The position numbers were made by a program, and so were the translations under genes. Under the pieces are notes generated by a model. The model was given only the letters and a program-made list of their open reading frames with translations, was not told the DNA's origin and searched no databases. Source: Symsagittifera roscoffensis (Eukaryota > Xenacoelomorpha > Acoela > Convolutidae). From it: a DNA stretch of 64,000 bases. Positions 53,801 to 64,000 of the stretch are shown piece after piece; within the stretch, counting starts at the first letter, position 1, and the number at the start of each line of letters is the position of its first letter. The stretch lies in contig NC_087064.1 of the NCBI RefSeq assembly GCF_963678635.1, forward strand, positions 33,766,369 to 33,830,368. The letters run 5' to 3'.

Positions 53801-56800
53801 GGCTTTGCTCTGATGTACGGCAGTCTGGTTTCTGCTGATGAATTTCAACTTTTAAATTTTTTCAACACATATTCGCTACACAATGTGATCTTATTTCTGT
53901 GATAAGTCGATCAAATTTATCGTTTTCCTCTGTTCTCGGCCTATTGTGTAACATCGTACTTTTACGCTGGTCTGCGACCATGTGTGAAATTTATCGACCA
54001 TGATTAAAATGCGATCGGGCCTAAGCTCAGATATGTTCAAACTTTGTTCAAGCTATTTCATGTATGTTATACTTTGTTTGGGGTTATATACAGAGATATT
54101 TTCCGCCTCCTGTTTGGGATATTGACACAAGACGTTACTGAAAAATCCGAAAGCAAAGCAATCGGTTCTGTTTTTTTGGCAAAACTTTTTTCGTTTTAGT
54201 CCTCTGCAACATCAAAGGCAGAAGCATTAGTTTCACCACCGTTCTCTCGCAACGTAATAAATGACCCGGGCCTAGGTCATGGCTTTACCTTTAGACTTTC
54301 AGAGTCCCAAACAGTACCGGTTTGGAACCATCAATCATAGTCCATACGCATGTGTTGAAGTGCAAAAAAAATTGAACATATCTCAACACTTTCTTTAACA
54401 TAGTCTGATCATAGCCGAACGTTGACCCAAACATTTTTGGGTCATAATAACAAATCCACTGCTGCTACCAGTGGTGGTTTTAAGTGATTTTCCTTGAAGA
54501 CACTACAAAAAAAATTGATTTGATTGTTTAAAAGTCAAATCAGTTGATCTTTCCGTTCGCCATCTGCTGTGGTTTTTCTTCAAAAAAAAAGAATTCACTT
54601 GTAATATCTAAACAATAGTCAGTCGCGTGAGGGCGAATGCGTGGTTGAACCAAGGAACCTTTTTTACTGTAAATAATTTGATGCCAAACTTCTGTTATGA
54701 GGCTTGTGATTCTGCTGGAATTCATTTCATTCATTTAATTATTCATACATTTTTCGACATATCGAAAAAAAATTCTAACATAAATTCTGAACAAATTAGA
54801 TAATAGACCTAAGACTGATCGAGACACATGATCCTACACAAAAGTCCACAAAGCAATAACAGTGACAATTTTACTTGGGTTTTAACACAAGGTGATGCCA
54901 TTTCGGAATCATTACTTCTTCAGAGAAATTAACGATGGAAACTTTTGCGCAAAATTAATTTTGACCAGGAACCTAAAGCGTTGAAATTTGGTTTGTAACT
55001 TTTTTTCAATGATGAGAAACTTTTTTCTTACATGAATTGCATATTTTTTTCTTATAAACTTAAAAAAGCACAAATTAGTTTTTGGCCCCCACCTGTACTC
55101 CCACTAAGTTATTATCTTTTTAATTTTTGAAGTTTTTCGATTTTTTTTGGAATTGTTCACTCACTTGACGGATGAACAGGACAGCTGCTCGTTGCCACAG
55201 TTCCTCTCGTCCACAGGAGTTTCACAGTCCTGCACCCCATCGCACAGCCAAGACGACAAAATACACCTGGAAAGGGTATGCATGGAGTTATTAAGTTGGA
55301 ATCAGTAATAGATTTACAAAACTTATTTTCAACAGTTTTAATTCCCTTTTCCTAGCAGCTCCACAACCACCACAACCACTACTTCATATGAGCATTAGTT
55401 TTATGGTCTTATGTGTGTAACGAGTGCAATTCTGCCCGAGTGAAAATACTCGCTAGTGCACTGGGCTATTTTGTCTGCCCGTCAACTTTCAAAACAATCG
55501 AATTGTATGACCAGAAGTTTTACCGGTAAAAATTTGCACGCAGAGGAAGAAAAGGCCCTGATTCTTAATAGTATTTTTTTAAATAAAAAATCGACAGCAC
55601 TTGAGAAGGCAAGACAAAAGACGAATGAGAATAGGCACCAACCTACCAGCCGTTCTGCAGCTTTATGTCTTTTTGATTTTTAAGCACCTCCTAAACCTTT
55701 CGCTTTTAGTGAGAAACTGTTTTCCATACATTACATAAATCAGCACTATGTATTTTTACTATCATTCAGAAAGTTCTCTGAATAATCTTTCGCACCTGGA
55801 TTGATCTGAACACATCATTTTGAAGGGTCCATCGCCATTTTTTGATCCAGATAGATCCGGCTGATCGAGTGATCCAGTGTTGTTAGTACTCGTAGTAGCT
55901 GCAGGGATGTCGATTGAGGGTTTGTTCGGAGAGCTGAGGGAAGACTCACAACTAATCAAAGACTCGCAGCCCACCTCGTCCAATCCAGATGGACAGTCGA
56001 TGAAACCATCGCAGATCTGGTATGAGAGAAAAAAATTGAAAACACTTGGAGGCATAAACAGTATAAAAACATGAGTACATAAACGCAGGGCGAATCTACG
56101 AAAGGGCAAATTATAGAGCATTTCATGGAGTTTTTAGGTCATTCAGATGAATCTTTACAGCTCTATTGGAAACACTCGAAGAAAAAAACTTCTTCAAAAG
56201 AATTTTTTGGCCACATATTGTATAAAAATTGGCTCTGGGACTTTTTCCTGTGTTTGTTTTCACCTTAGTTTCGTCAATGCACGCATATGTATGCCCTGGA
56301 CACCTCTTTTCATTCGGTTTGCACTCGTGGTTGGCACATGTGATCTTGTCCTCGTCTTCATCGTAGAGACAGTCCCCGTTCCCATCACACATCCATGACT
56401 CATCGATGCACCAGGTGCTCAACTGACATTGGATCAGACCCTCCTTCTCACAGTCTATCCTATTCGGACAGTCTTCCTCGTCACTGCCTTGAGGACAGTC
56501 TATTAGCCCGTCACATTTCCAGTCCTGAACAAAATTATAGATGAATTAACTTTAACTTTTAGTTTAAAAAACAACGTTTAAGGTTTCAAAAAATTACACT
56601 TTTCAAAGAAACTTGTCAAATAAAAACATTTCAAATTCTCTAATTTGTCATCAGTTTTTTAATTGGCGAAGTTAAAAGAAAACAACAAATTACATGTGAG
56701 AAAAGACAACATAAAAGTCAGAAGCTGGTCCCCGATATTCTCGGTTAAGCCCTCAGGTAATAATGGAAAATGAAACAGCCAAAATATAGTAAAATATGAT

Positions 56801-57172
56801 CAATGTGAAACGAAGCCGTAAGTAGCTGAATAAATCGACATGCTCGTTCATTGCCTCAAGTACAAAAGGTAGTTGAGTTGATTAAGAAATGGTGCAAAAC
56901 GAACTGAATACTGACGTGTGCGATGCAGTTGTATCCCTCATCGCACAACAACTCATTCGCCTTACAAGTCTTGTTCTGTTCACAGTGCATCTCATCGAAT
57001 CCATTGCGACAGTGGTTCCTCCCATCACACAGCCACCAGTTGGGAACCCAGCTCAACAACTCCCCACACCTCAAGTTCACTTTCCCAAAGCCCCCACCTG
57101 TCCCGTTCAGTCGCTGCTCCTCCCACAACTCAGCCTTCTCTTGAAGAAACACTGGGTCTTCGTCCTCGCCGT
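47824..57172 (-). CDS. DEG/ENaC (amiloride-sensitive) ion channel with LDLa and ShKT extracellular domains, 5' end missing
   Basis: Nine exons join in consistent phase: 57172-56916, 56524-56264, 56016-55796, 55266-55165, 51877-51589, 51249-51075, 50815-50315, 50009-49593 and 48014-47824 (stop), at least 803 residues. The first four encode LDLa repeats (WLCDGRNHCRNGFDEMHC; WKCDGLIDCPQGSDEEDC; WMCDGNGDC; ICDGFIDCPSGLDEVGC; WLCDGVQDCETPVDERNC). Exon 5 has a ShKT domain (MGHCKSS...NCRRTCHFC). Exons 6-8 show DEG/ENaC hallmarks (CNFDGQTC, GNCWTFN, CGCQQAC, YEVVKETPQYGW, SNIGGALG). Exon 9 has TM2 (GLWLGLSIITVFEF) and a basic cytoplasmic tail. The exon 7-8 intron uses a GC donor (GCAAGT); the rest are GT-AG. 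TM1 and the start were not found upstream. The product would be a plasma-membrane, amiloride-type cation channel subunit; its ligand is unknown. Confidence 0.85.
48637..49047 (+). mobile_element. hAT-like MITE in the last intron of the channel gene
   Basis: Starts GGGCGGATCTAGGATTTTC and ends CCTAAATCCGCCCCTG, with a long G-run inside and the usual GGCGCCAAAGGCGCC palindrome. Confidence 0.7.
49085..49312 (+). mobile_element. hAT-like MITE, partial second copy in tandem
   Basis: After a short linker (CATTTGTTCATTTCTCAATT...) the internal blocks repeat (TTTTGACCAAAAAATCGCG, GGCGCCAAAGGTGCC). The pair with its linker recurs inverted at 57845-58545. Confidence 0.6.
52795..53225. repeat. Dispersed repeat in channel intron
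   Basis: Begins near TGTTCCGACTTTCAAAGAAA, includes GCTCGGGGTGGTTTTTT and TTATCCCGCAC, and ends near CGCTGATACGAGCCGTC. It is homologous to 60212-60578. Confidence 0.6.
53355..53752. mobile_element. ~400-bp palindromic foldback element
   Basis: The left arm starts AGAGAAAACTTTGTTTATTG and the right arm ends with its inverse. The arms (about 190 bases each) pair along their whole length around a TATATATA centre near 53547. It sits beside a TA repeat in the 55165-51877 intron. A foldback MITE is the likely identity. Confidence 0.75.
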
Positions 57173-57321
57173 CTGAAATAGCCCAAAGAAAAATCATACA
57201 ATTTCATTCAACATTGTTTTTACGTATAATATTAAAAACATTTTATTTAAATGAGAAGTTGTTGGATTGAAACTGTTATGTATTAGTGTACCTAAAGTAT
57301 TTTATTCGTTTAAGTATACTC

Positions 57322-57645
57322 AGCGGCGGATGTAGGATTTTCTCGAGGGGGCGGATTTTTTTTTTTAAAAGAAAAATTTGTTTACTTTATTTCAGTCGAC
57401 CAAATTGATTTTCTTAGCACCATTTCTCTGATTACAAAATCAATATAAAGAATCTATTAGGCATTTTCTGGCACTTTTTGCAAAATTTTGACCCAAAAGT
57501 TGCGTTTTTCGGCGCGCAATCCGCCTCAAAATTATTATATATTGGCGACATAGGCAACTTTAGAAAAAATTTCAGTCGGTCAGAAAAAAATGGATCTCTT
57601 ATAATAGTATCAATAGTGGGCAGAGGGTCGAAACCCTGAGAGTGG
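57322..57645 (+). mobile_element. hAT-like MITE copy
   Basis: CAGCGGCGGATGTAGGATTTTCTCGAGGGGG at the left, internal GTCGACCAAATTGATTTTC and GGGTCGAAACCCTGAGAG blocks. The right terminus is degraded. Confidence 0.6.
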
Positions 57646-57844
57646 GACACTAGTTTATAAAATTGAATATTATATGCATATATAGGAAAACTAAACACGC
57701 CTAACACGTTTACTGTTATGTTAGGTCTGGTTGCCTATTAAGAAAATCAAAAAACTTACCTCGATTCAAATCGAAATTATTTATTTTGCCGATTACGCTT
57801 TGATAAGACGAAATAGATCACTCAGTAGTTGTCACAAATTGGTC

Positions 57845-58545
57845 AAGCTCCCCCCCCCCCATCAGGGATTCGACCCCCTGCCGACCCAAAGGGTCCCCCT
57901 TTGCACTATTTTGAGATATCCATTTTTGGCTGACTGACCCTAAAAACTTTCTAAAGGCGCCTTTGGCGCCAATATATACTAATTTTGAGGGGGAGTGCGC
58001 GCCAAAAGAAACGCGACTTTTTGGTCAAAACTTTCCAAAAAGTGCCTAAAAACGCCTTTTGAAAATCCGCACCCCCTCGAGAAAATCCTAGATCCCCCCT
58101 GGATGTAACCACTTCTGTATCTCCCACCTGTTGAGAAAATGAAAATTGAGAAATGAACAAATGCAGGGGCCGATTTAGGGGGGAGGGGGGGGGCGACGCC
58201 TTTCCTCTCTCAGGGGTTCGACCCCCTGCCGACCCAAAGGGTCCCCCTTTGCACTATTTTGAGATATCCATTTTTGGCTGACTGAACCTAAAAACTTTCT
58301 AAAGGCGCCTTTGGCGCCATTATACCCTAATTTTAAGGGGGAAGCACGCGCCGAAAAAACGCAATCTTTTGGTCAAAATTTCCTAAAAATGCCTAAAAAC
58401 GACTGTTTCGGCCTGCTTTTTCAAAACTTTGCCTGCGGCGCAGAATTTTTGGCCAAAACAGGGTCTTTTTAGTGCTTTGGGAAACCTACATTTTTTTTTA
58501 AATCCGACCCGCCCCCTCAAAAAAACCCCAACTCTGCCCCTGCCC
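57845..58545 (-). mobile_element. Compound hAT-like MITE pair, reverse orientation
   Basis: Two copies (57845-58105 and 58163-58545) are joined by the same linker (CTCCCACCTGTTGAGAAAATG...) as the pair at 48637-49312. The right end reads CTCTGCCCCTG. Confidence 0.6.
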
Positions 58546-60211
58546 CGGGCAACAATATTGCACCATTTCTTTGAAAGTAGGAACAACACACTGCTCGTAA
58601 CATTACAAAACTCAGAATGTCCCAAGTAGGCTTTAACGTCGATGAAAAAAAAATCGGTTATAAAATTTGTTTAAAGGTGTGCAAAGAAAGTGAAATTTAA
58701 AAAACATATATAATTAACTTTGTTCTACCACGCAATGTATTATTCGGCTAGTAATTTGATGATAATGTTACTTTGTCGTCTTCAATTCAGCTTAGAGTGA
58801 TTTCATTTGACGCTCAAGCAAAATTATGACAAACATTTATGACACCCGTTTTTCTCCATACCAATTTGATTTTAACTAGTCTTTTTGATGGAAGTTTTGT
58901 ATCTTTTGTGCTTTTGTTGCCCTGAGCTCAAGTCAATTTTTTTAGTTGTGACATTTTTGGTAAGTCCCTTTCAAGCCATATCGGCCATGTTGGGGCGATA
59001 TACTTCATGCTATATCTCCCCAAATTTTCAATCAACCAGAATCGTCAGACTCTACTTCGCTACAAATGAATAGTTAAATCAAAATTTTGCTCGCAGAAAC
59101 TGAATTTTAGCAGTACAGCCACACGTTTGCAGCTAATCATGCAGATATTGGAAAGTTTTTTTGTCCAGTTTTTTTAATTTTTAAAAATCGGTATCAACTT
59201 TCTTACATCAACGTCTGAAATCCGGCAATATTTGAAAGTTTATTTGTCTCTTAATTGCTATTGGTTTTATTATTTTGAAACTTTTCTCATTTTTTGAGAT
59301 TTTTGCAATGCTTTATTATTATAGGCTGAAATTAGTTTCCACAATGCGGTCTCTCCGTCCTAAGTTACGCCACCCTTTTAACACGTAAGCGAAGATTGAA
59401 TCCGGTTTATATTCAATCCAGTCTTACTTGAAGCGGCGTGCGGTCAAAAGTAGACAACTTTTTTTATCATACCAGTCAAAAAATACACAAGTATCATATG
59501 AACCAATCAGAATTGAGAACAGAAAACAAACTCAGGAAATAAATAAAAATTATTAATTTTTTCCTAAGTTTGCTTTTTGTTCTCGACTCTGATTGGTTAA
59601 TATAGTAGGTGTCTAACTTTTGACGTGTTTAATTTATGACTTGTTTGCTTTTTGCAACGTAGCCAATTGAGGCATAAAGTTAATCTATGCTAATTATATC
59701 ACTTAATTCTTCCAATAACATGTGGGGCAGGGTTACAAAATAAATCAAAATGTTTTTAAAATATATTTTTTTAATGTTTTAAACTATTGTCAAAATCGAA
59801 CACTAATCCATAGACGTTAAAGAAAATTCAGAACCTTTGCTTTGATACTAGCAGTCTTGTTTTACGCTTACAACTCATATTTAACTGATTAAAAAATCTG
59901 TCTTAACAGTTTGAACTTTACGCTGCATCTTCAGAGTAGAATCGGCTATAATTTTTTTAGAGCAGAATACTTTTTGATCAAAATCAATTTGACAAAAAGG
60001 AGGTACTTAACAATTACCCTACCCCTTTTGAGAAAGGGCAATTGTTAATTAGGTTAAATTATCAAATTTCCGACCAATCAGAATGCAGCAAAATTCGCAT
60101 GTAAATAAAATGTTCTAGTGGTAATTTACAGCTTATATTTAAAGAGGCGGCAACTCTTTGATAGCTACGATAGGGAGGGTAATTTCTTATCAGATCTGAG
60201 AAACGACAAGG
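58546..60211. other. No gene recognised; one foldback element at 59443-59624
   Basis: AT-rich. 59443-59624 is an imperfect palindrome: GTCAAAAGTAGACAACTT pairs with the region ending GTGTCTAACTTTTGAC. Inside, AACCAATCAGAATTGAGAAC pairs with GTTCTCGACTCTGATTGGTT. Confidence 0.55.
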
Positions 60212-60578
60212 TTATTGTTCCGACTTTTGAAGAAAGTGAGTAATATATATGCTCGGGGTGTTTTTTCTAACCAGACCACTTTTACAAAACTCTGCTCCCT
60301 CGAGGGATGGATCTTTTGATCTGCCAGTCGAGTGGGCACACCACTATAGTAACCTGCCATAAGTTTGTCTAAAGCTACTGGTTTTATTATCCCGCACTAG
60401 AAAAATCATTTCAAAATGAATTGAGGCAGCTAGTTGGTTTTTGATAATATTTTTGATATTATCAGCCTAAATCTCTTAGTTTTACCAATATTTAACTTAT
60501 CAAAAACTATCCGAGACCAACTAAAGGGCAGTCGGACCATTCAGGGCTTTGTGCTGATACGAGCAGCAGTTCTGCTTA
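60212..60578. repeat. Dispersed repeat, second full copy
   Basis: TGTTCCGACTTTTGAAGAAAG at the left, GCTCGGGGTGTTTTTTC, TTATCCCGCAC, and GTCGGACCATTCAGGGCTTT...GATACGAGCAG at the right. The TTCCGAC/GTCGGA ends form short inverted repeats. Confidence 0.6.
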
Positions 60579-60801
60579 GCCTTTATCCGTAAATATCAAA
60601 ATCTCTGCTCGGCCCAAAAGATTGAAGAAGGAATAAGTCAAAAATAACGTAAGACGTTTAAAAAAGCATGGCAAATTGAAGTTATGAAGCCTCTCAAAAA
60701 TAAGACGTACATTATCTCATTCGACGAAGATATTCATCTTCATTTTCACTTCAAGTTTCGCCTGATTATAAACATTTTTCAGCAAATAACAACTGAAGAG
60801 C

Positions 60802-61131
60802 TTAGTAAAATGATTTGAAGCGTTTTATAAAACCAATTAACCCCCAATATATGTTACAAATAGCATGTTTCAGACCCAAATAATTCTCCTTTCGGCGTGT
60901 CAAAACAAAACAACCGACATTTGAAAGCAACTTTCCATTGCGGAAACTATGTGCAGTTAACATAAACAATAAGCAAAGTCGCCGTAAATGATTTGTATTT
61001 ATGTGTTTTGCATTCAACGCCTTGTTTTCTGGACCATAAAATCTCATATCAAAAACACACCGAAGCGAAGCGTAAACCAACAAAACGATAAAAGCATCCT
61101 CAATCAACCACGAAATGGTAAAAAGTGACAT
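60802..61131 (-). CDS. Uncertain ORF with a hydrophobic N-terminal segment
   Basis: 109 codons from ATG 61131. The start (MSLFTISWLIEDAFIVLLVY) is a possible membrane helix. It lies upstream of the channel gene on the same strand, so it could be a channel 5' exon, but no DEG/ENaC N-terminal motif or donor is evident. It may be chance. Confidence 0.12.
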   Translation of the reverse strand: MSLFTISWLIEDAFIVLLVYASLRCVFDMRFYGPENKALNAKHINTNHLRRLCLLFMLTAHSFRNGKLLSNVGCFVLTRRKENYLGLKHAICNIYWGLIGFIKRFKSFY

Positions 61132-64000
61132 AATTGCTTTAGATTGTTTTGGATCTTTGAAAATTTAAGTACAATTTTTTTCAACGCCTTTCAAAACACC
61201 TTTTCAACTCATTTTCAACTCCTAGAAATTTTCAAAATTTTTTGACTGTCATTTTCATTTTGATCCACTAGCATGTTTTGATTAAAACCGATCAAAAATT
61301 ATTTTTTTTTATTCCACTGGAAAATTTCGAACTTAAGTTTTTTTACATTTCAAGCGCTCTCTGTTCCGATTCTTCTCATTCTGATGTACAGGAGCGAATT
61401 TTGATATTTTTAGTGAAATGAATTAAGAAGAAGTTTAGAAACGTTTTCTGAGATCCAAAAAACACAATGATTTTAGAGAGCTCTTTCTTTTGATTAGCAA
61501 ATAAAAAAGGCAGGCCTTAAATTTAATTGAATTTAATTTCAGACAAACTGTTGCATGTTAGTGTACCACTTGCGATATGTCAGTTTACGACCGGATAAGT
61601 TTGTGCAGATCTTTAGTTCAGTATTAGCCCTTGTCTCAGTTTCCGTAGTCTAAATAGATATGAGGAACCACTGATAGAATCGAAGTTAGGTTGACATCAG
61701 TTCAATTTCTTTCCCTCTATAAAGCAATCTAATTTGATTAAGTGACCAGAGTACCAAAATTTAATACGAATTAGGTTTAATCTTGGATAAGGATTGGTAG
61801 GTACTAAATATTTTACAATTAAATAATCTAAAAAAGCTGAAAAATGTTTTAAATATAATTCATAATCAATATGTACAGAAGCCTTTGTAAAAGATAGGCA
61901 TTTGAAAATAACAGCTGCCAAAAACCACATTCTAGATGTTAATTTTTTTGTGAAACTTTAAAAAGGAAAAACACAATTTATTTTTGTGAAAGAGCGCAAA
62001 AATTTTAATAGCAAGCTCAGAAAAACGATTGAAACGTAAAGTAACAAACTTCGTATAAAATTTTGAATTCACTGAAAGTTTCGTCTTGGATAAGGAGGTT
62101 AGATCTGTTTAAAAGCATATAGTTTTTGAGTATTGGATTCGCTGCTCTAAATTTTTCGGTTTCCTTAGAAGGTCAACGTTTTTTGTTCGCCTTAATTAGT
62201 GTATTTTTGAAAAGAATGGATAGAAAAGAGACGCTCATAATAACGAAGAGTCTAAATCCTAAAAACTCCGGTTTTGTACTTAAACAAAAAAATTCCTTCA
62301 TGCAAAATTTTCCAAGAATAATTGAGTTTAAAAATGTGGGTTCAAGCTCCGATGATATCATTTTTGTTATATGAACTTCTCAAAACTGATACCTAATTTT
62401 TTGAAAGCTTTTTGTCTATAAACTATTCAAAGCTTGAACGAAGCTCAATTGTTTCAGGCGAGCTGACTGTATATCTCAATTTTGCGCCTTTTTTATAGAG
62501 TTTGAACGATATGAATTTTATTTGTTATTAGATTTTAAACAGATGTTGCTAATAAATCTCAAATCTCGGAACAGGAAAACTTGTTTTCCAATTTTGATTG
62601 TTTCATTTATTGTCATTCGGATAAAAAATCTATCCCTCCTGAGTTTTTGTTCTTTTTTCATATTTTCGAACACTTTTATTTACTGTAAAAATTTGAGAAC
62701 TAATTTGAGGGATAAAAACGAAGCTGGACTTTTGATAAATCATTAAATTGATCTTAATATTTTTTTTTACTATTTTTGAATGTATTAATCTTTTTTCGTC
62801 ATGTACAAACTCTTGTGATTTATGCGTCTGGCAGTTCTTATCAGCTCTATATATACCTAGGATTAGCTTTTTTTCACGTGCAAATAAGCCACCACAGTGA
62901 TATGATAGGAAGGTGATCGCTCGACTAGCATAAAGCTAGACTAGCAAAAAGTTCGACTAGCATTAAAGTTTGAAAACATGAAAATGTATCGACTAACACG
63001 ATTTTGGTAGCTTCTTTATTTCTCTAAAAAAAACAAAAGAACAAAAATAAATTTGAAAAATAAATTTGAACAAAAATTTAAAATCAATTTGAAATGCTGA
63101 TTTCTGAGAAATAAAATATTGAAAAACTATGCAAGCAACAAAAGTAAACGAAATTTATTATCAGATAAACTGTGACAGGCCACATCCCGATCTGTAATGA
63201 CTTCAACCGATCATTGGTTGCCGCTCAAATTGAAGATTGAGTGCAGAAAATAAATTTTTTTATACTTTTGTGTATATAATGATTTAATTTTAACAAAAAA
63301 GAAATTTTGTTTCAGTTTTATGCTAATGGATACGAGTTATAAGTTAAAAACTTTTTTTTGCTATCGATTTTTATGCTAATCCATACACAGCCTACTAGGA
63401 AGCCCCAGAATCAATCACTTGGCTAATGTCTTTTCTTTTTAATCACTTTGTTTCTTTAGAATAGAACCATTTCAGAAAACTTATAACATCATCTGATGTG
63501 TCATATATTCGACTTGTTTGAAAAATAAAAGAAGAGACCTCAAGGAAGTATCTATTTCTTTGACTAGTTTGGCACCTCTAGCTAATCAAATCGCAAGATG
63601 TTCTCATAAGTTGCGATCAGTTCTCCTGAGGCTGGAATATCTTTTAATACAATAGAGTAGTTTTCTTCGAACTTTGAGGCGTCAGGCGTTTTTTATGGAA
63701 AAAATTGCAGATTAATTTCAAAAAATTTTAAAAGTGAGGACAGAATGCGAGCACAACTTTTGTTGACCCTGCTCATTTCTGAGAAACACAAAATTGAGAA
63801 ATTAAGCAGCCAACAGAAGCAAACAAAATTCATCGTCAGATAAACTTAAACTGTGATAGGTCACATCCTGATCTGTAATGATTTGAACCTATCATTGATT
63901 GACACGCAAATTGTGAAGTGTGTGCAGAAATTTGACAAACCCAGAGCATTTAATAAACCTATAAGCCAAAATAGATAACTGTACACAGCGCCTTTTGCTC
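61132..64000. other. No gene recognised; pair of ~150-bp direct repeats
   Basis: 63104-63250 and 63772-63925 are direct repeats about 670 bases apart (shared GATAAACTGTGACAGG-CACATCC and GATCTGTAATGA blocks, about 80% similar by eye). Short GACTAGCA repeats occur near 62925-62970. The remainder is AT-rich without supported features. Confidence 0.5.

Noticed and set aside
62126-62374. Plus-strand ORF at 62.1 kb and similar 60-90-codon ORFs at 61.7-62.7 kb
   Set aside because: No recognised domain, no splice context and no conservation evidence; ORFs of this length are expected in such sequence.

Overview
The window looks like nuclear DNA of an invertebrate animal. It is AT-rich, with multi-exon genes using GT-AG introns, MITEs, a Tc1/mariner element and virus-derived DNA. 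I cannot name the species. The only clear host gene is a DEG/ENaC-type ion channel carrying LDL-receptor class A (LDLa) and ShK-type (ShKT) domains. It lies on the minus strand at about 57.2-47.8 kb, in nine recognisable exons with matching phases. A second probable host exon encodes an N-cytoplasmic single-pass membrane protein at 20.0-20.6 kb.

Region A (1-17.3 kb) is an endogenous Polinton/Maverick (adintovirus-like) element. On the minus strand it carries an adenain-like protease, a double-jelly-roll major capsid protein, a basic core protein, a penton-like protein, a retroviral-type integrase, a Polinton-associated disordered protein, a packaging ATPase, a small membrane protein, a small unknown protein and a D-x-E-G protein. 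On the plus strand at its left end are a PC4-like ssDNA-binding protein and an unknown gene ('Y'). A further unknown gene ('X') lies at the right end. Several genes are broken. The middle is a nested tandem duplication: 5,649 bp, then most of that again, then a third partial unit. No DNA polymerase B is visible in the window.

Region 17.3-23.7 kb holds MITEs and dispersed repeats around the 20-kb exon.

Region B (23.75-45.2 kb) is the most unusual part: a ~21-kb palindromic element. Its arms are very long inverted repeats, about 10.5 kb on the left (swollen by a 1,314-bp tandem array) and about 5.9 kb on the right (with a 2.1-kb duplication). The termini read AG...CT, with a candidate 6-bp target duplication matching at 5 of 6 bases. 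Each arm carries a two-exon zinc-finger gene next to the core. The ~5-kb unique core encodes gene X, three PC4-like proteins and gene Y, with CCAAT arrays and a triple CArG-like promoter. X, Y and one PC4-like gene have relatives in element A. I infer that B is a Polinton-lineage element, or an element mobilised by Polinton machinery, that carries an early/regulatory module without virion or polymerase genes.

Region 45.6-64 kb holds a dead Tc1/mariner transposon, the channel gene with repeat-filled introns, a 400-bp perfect-looking palindrome, further foldback elements, and about 5 kb at the right end with no convincing gene.
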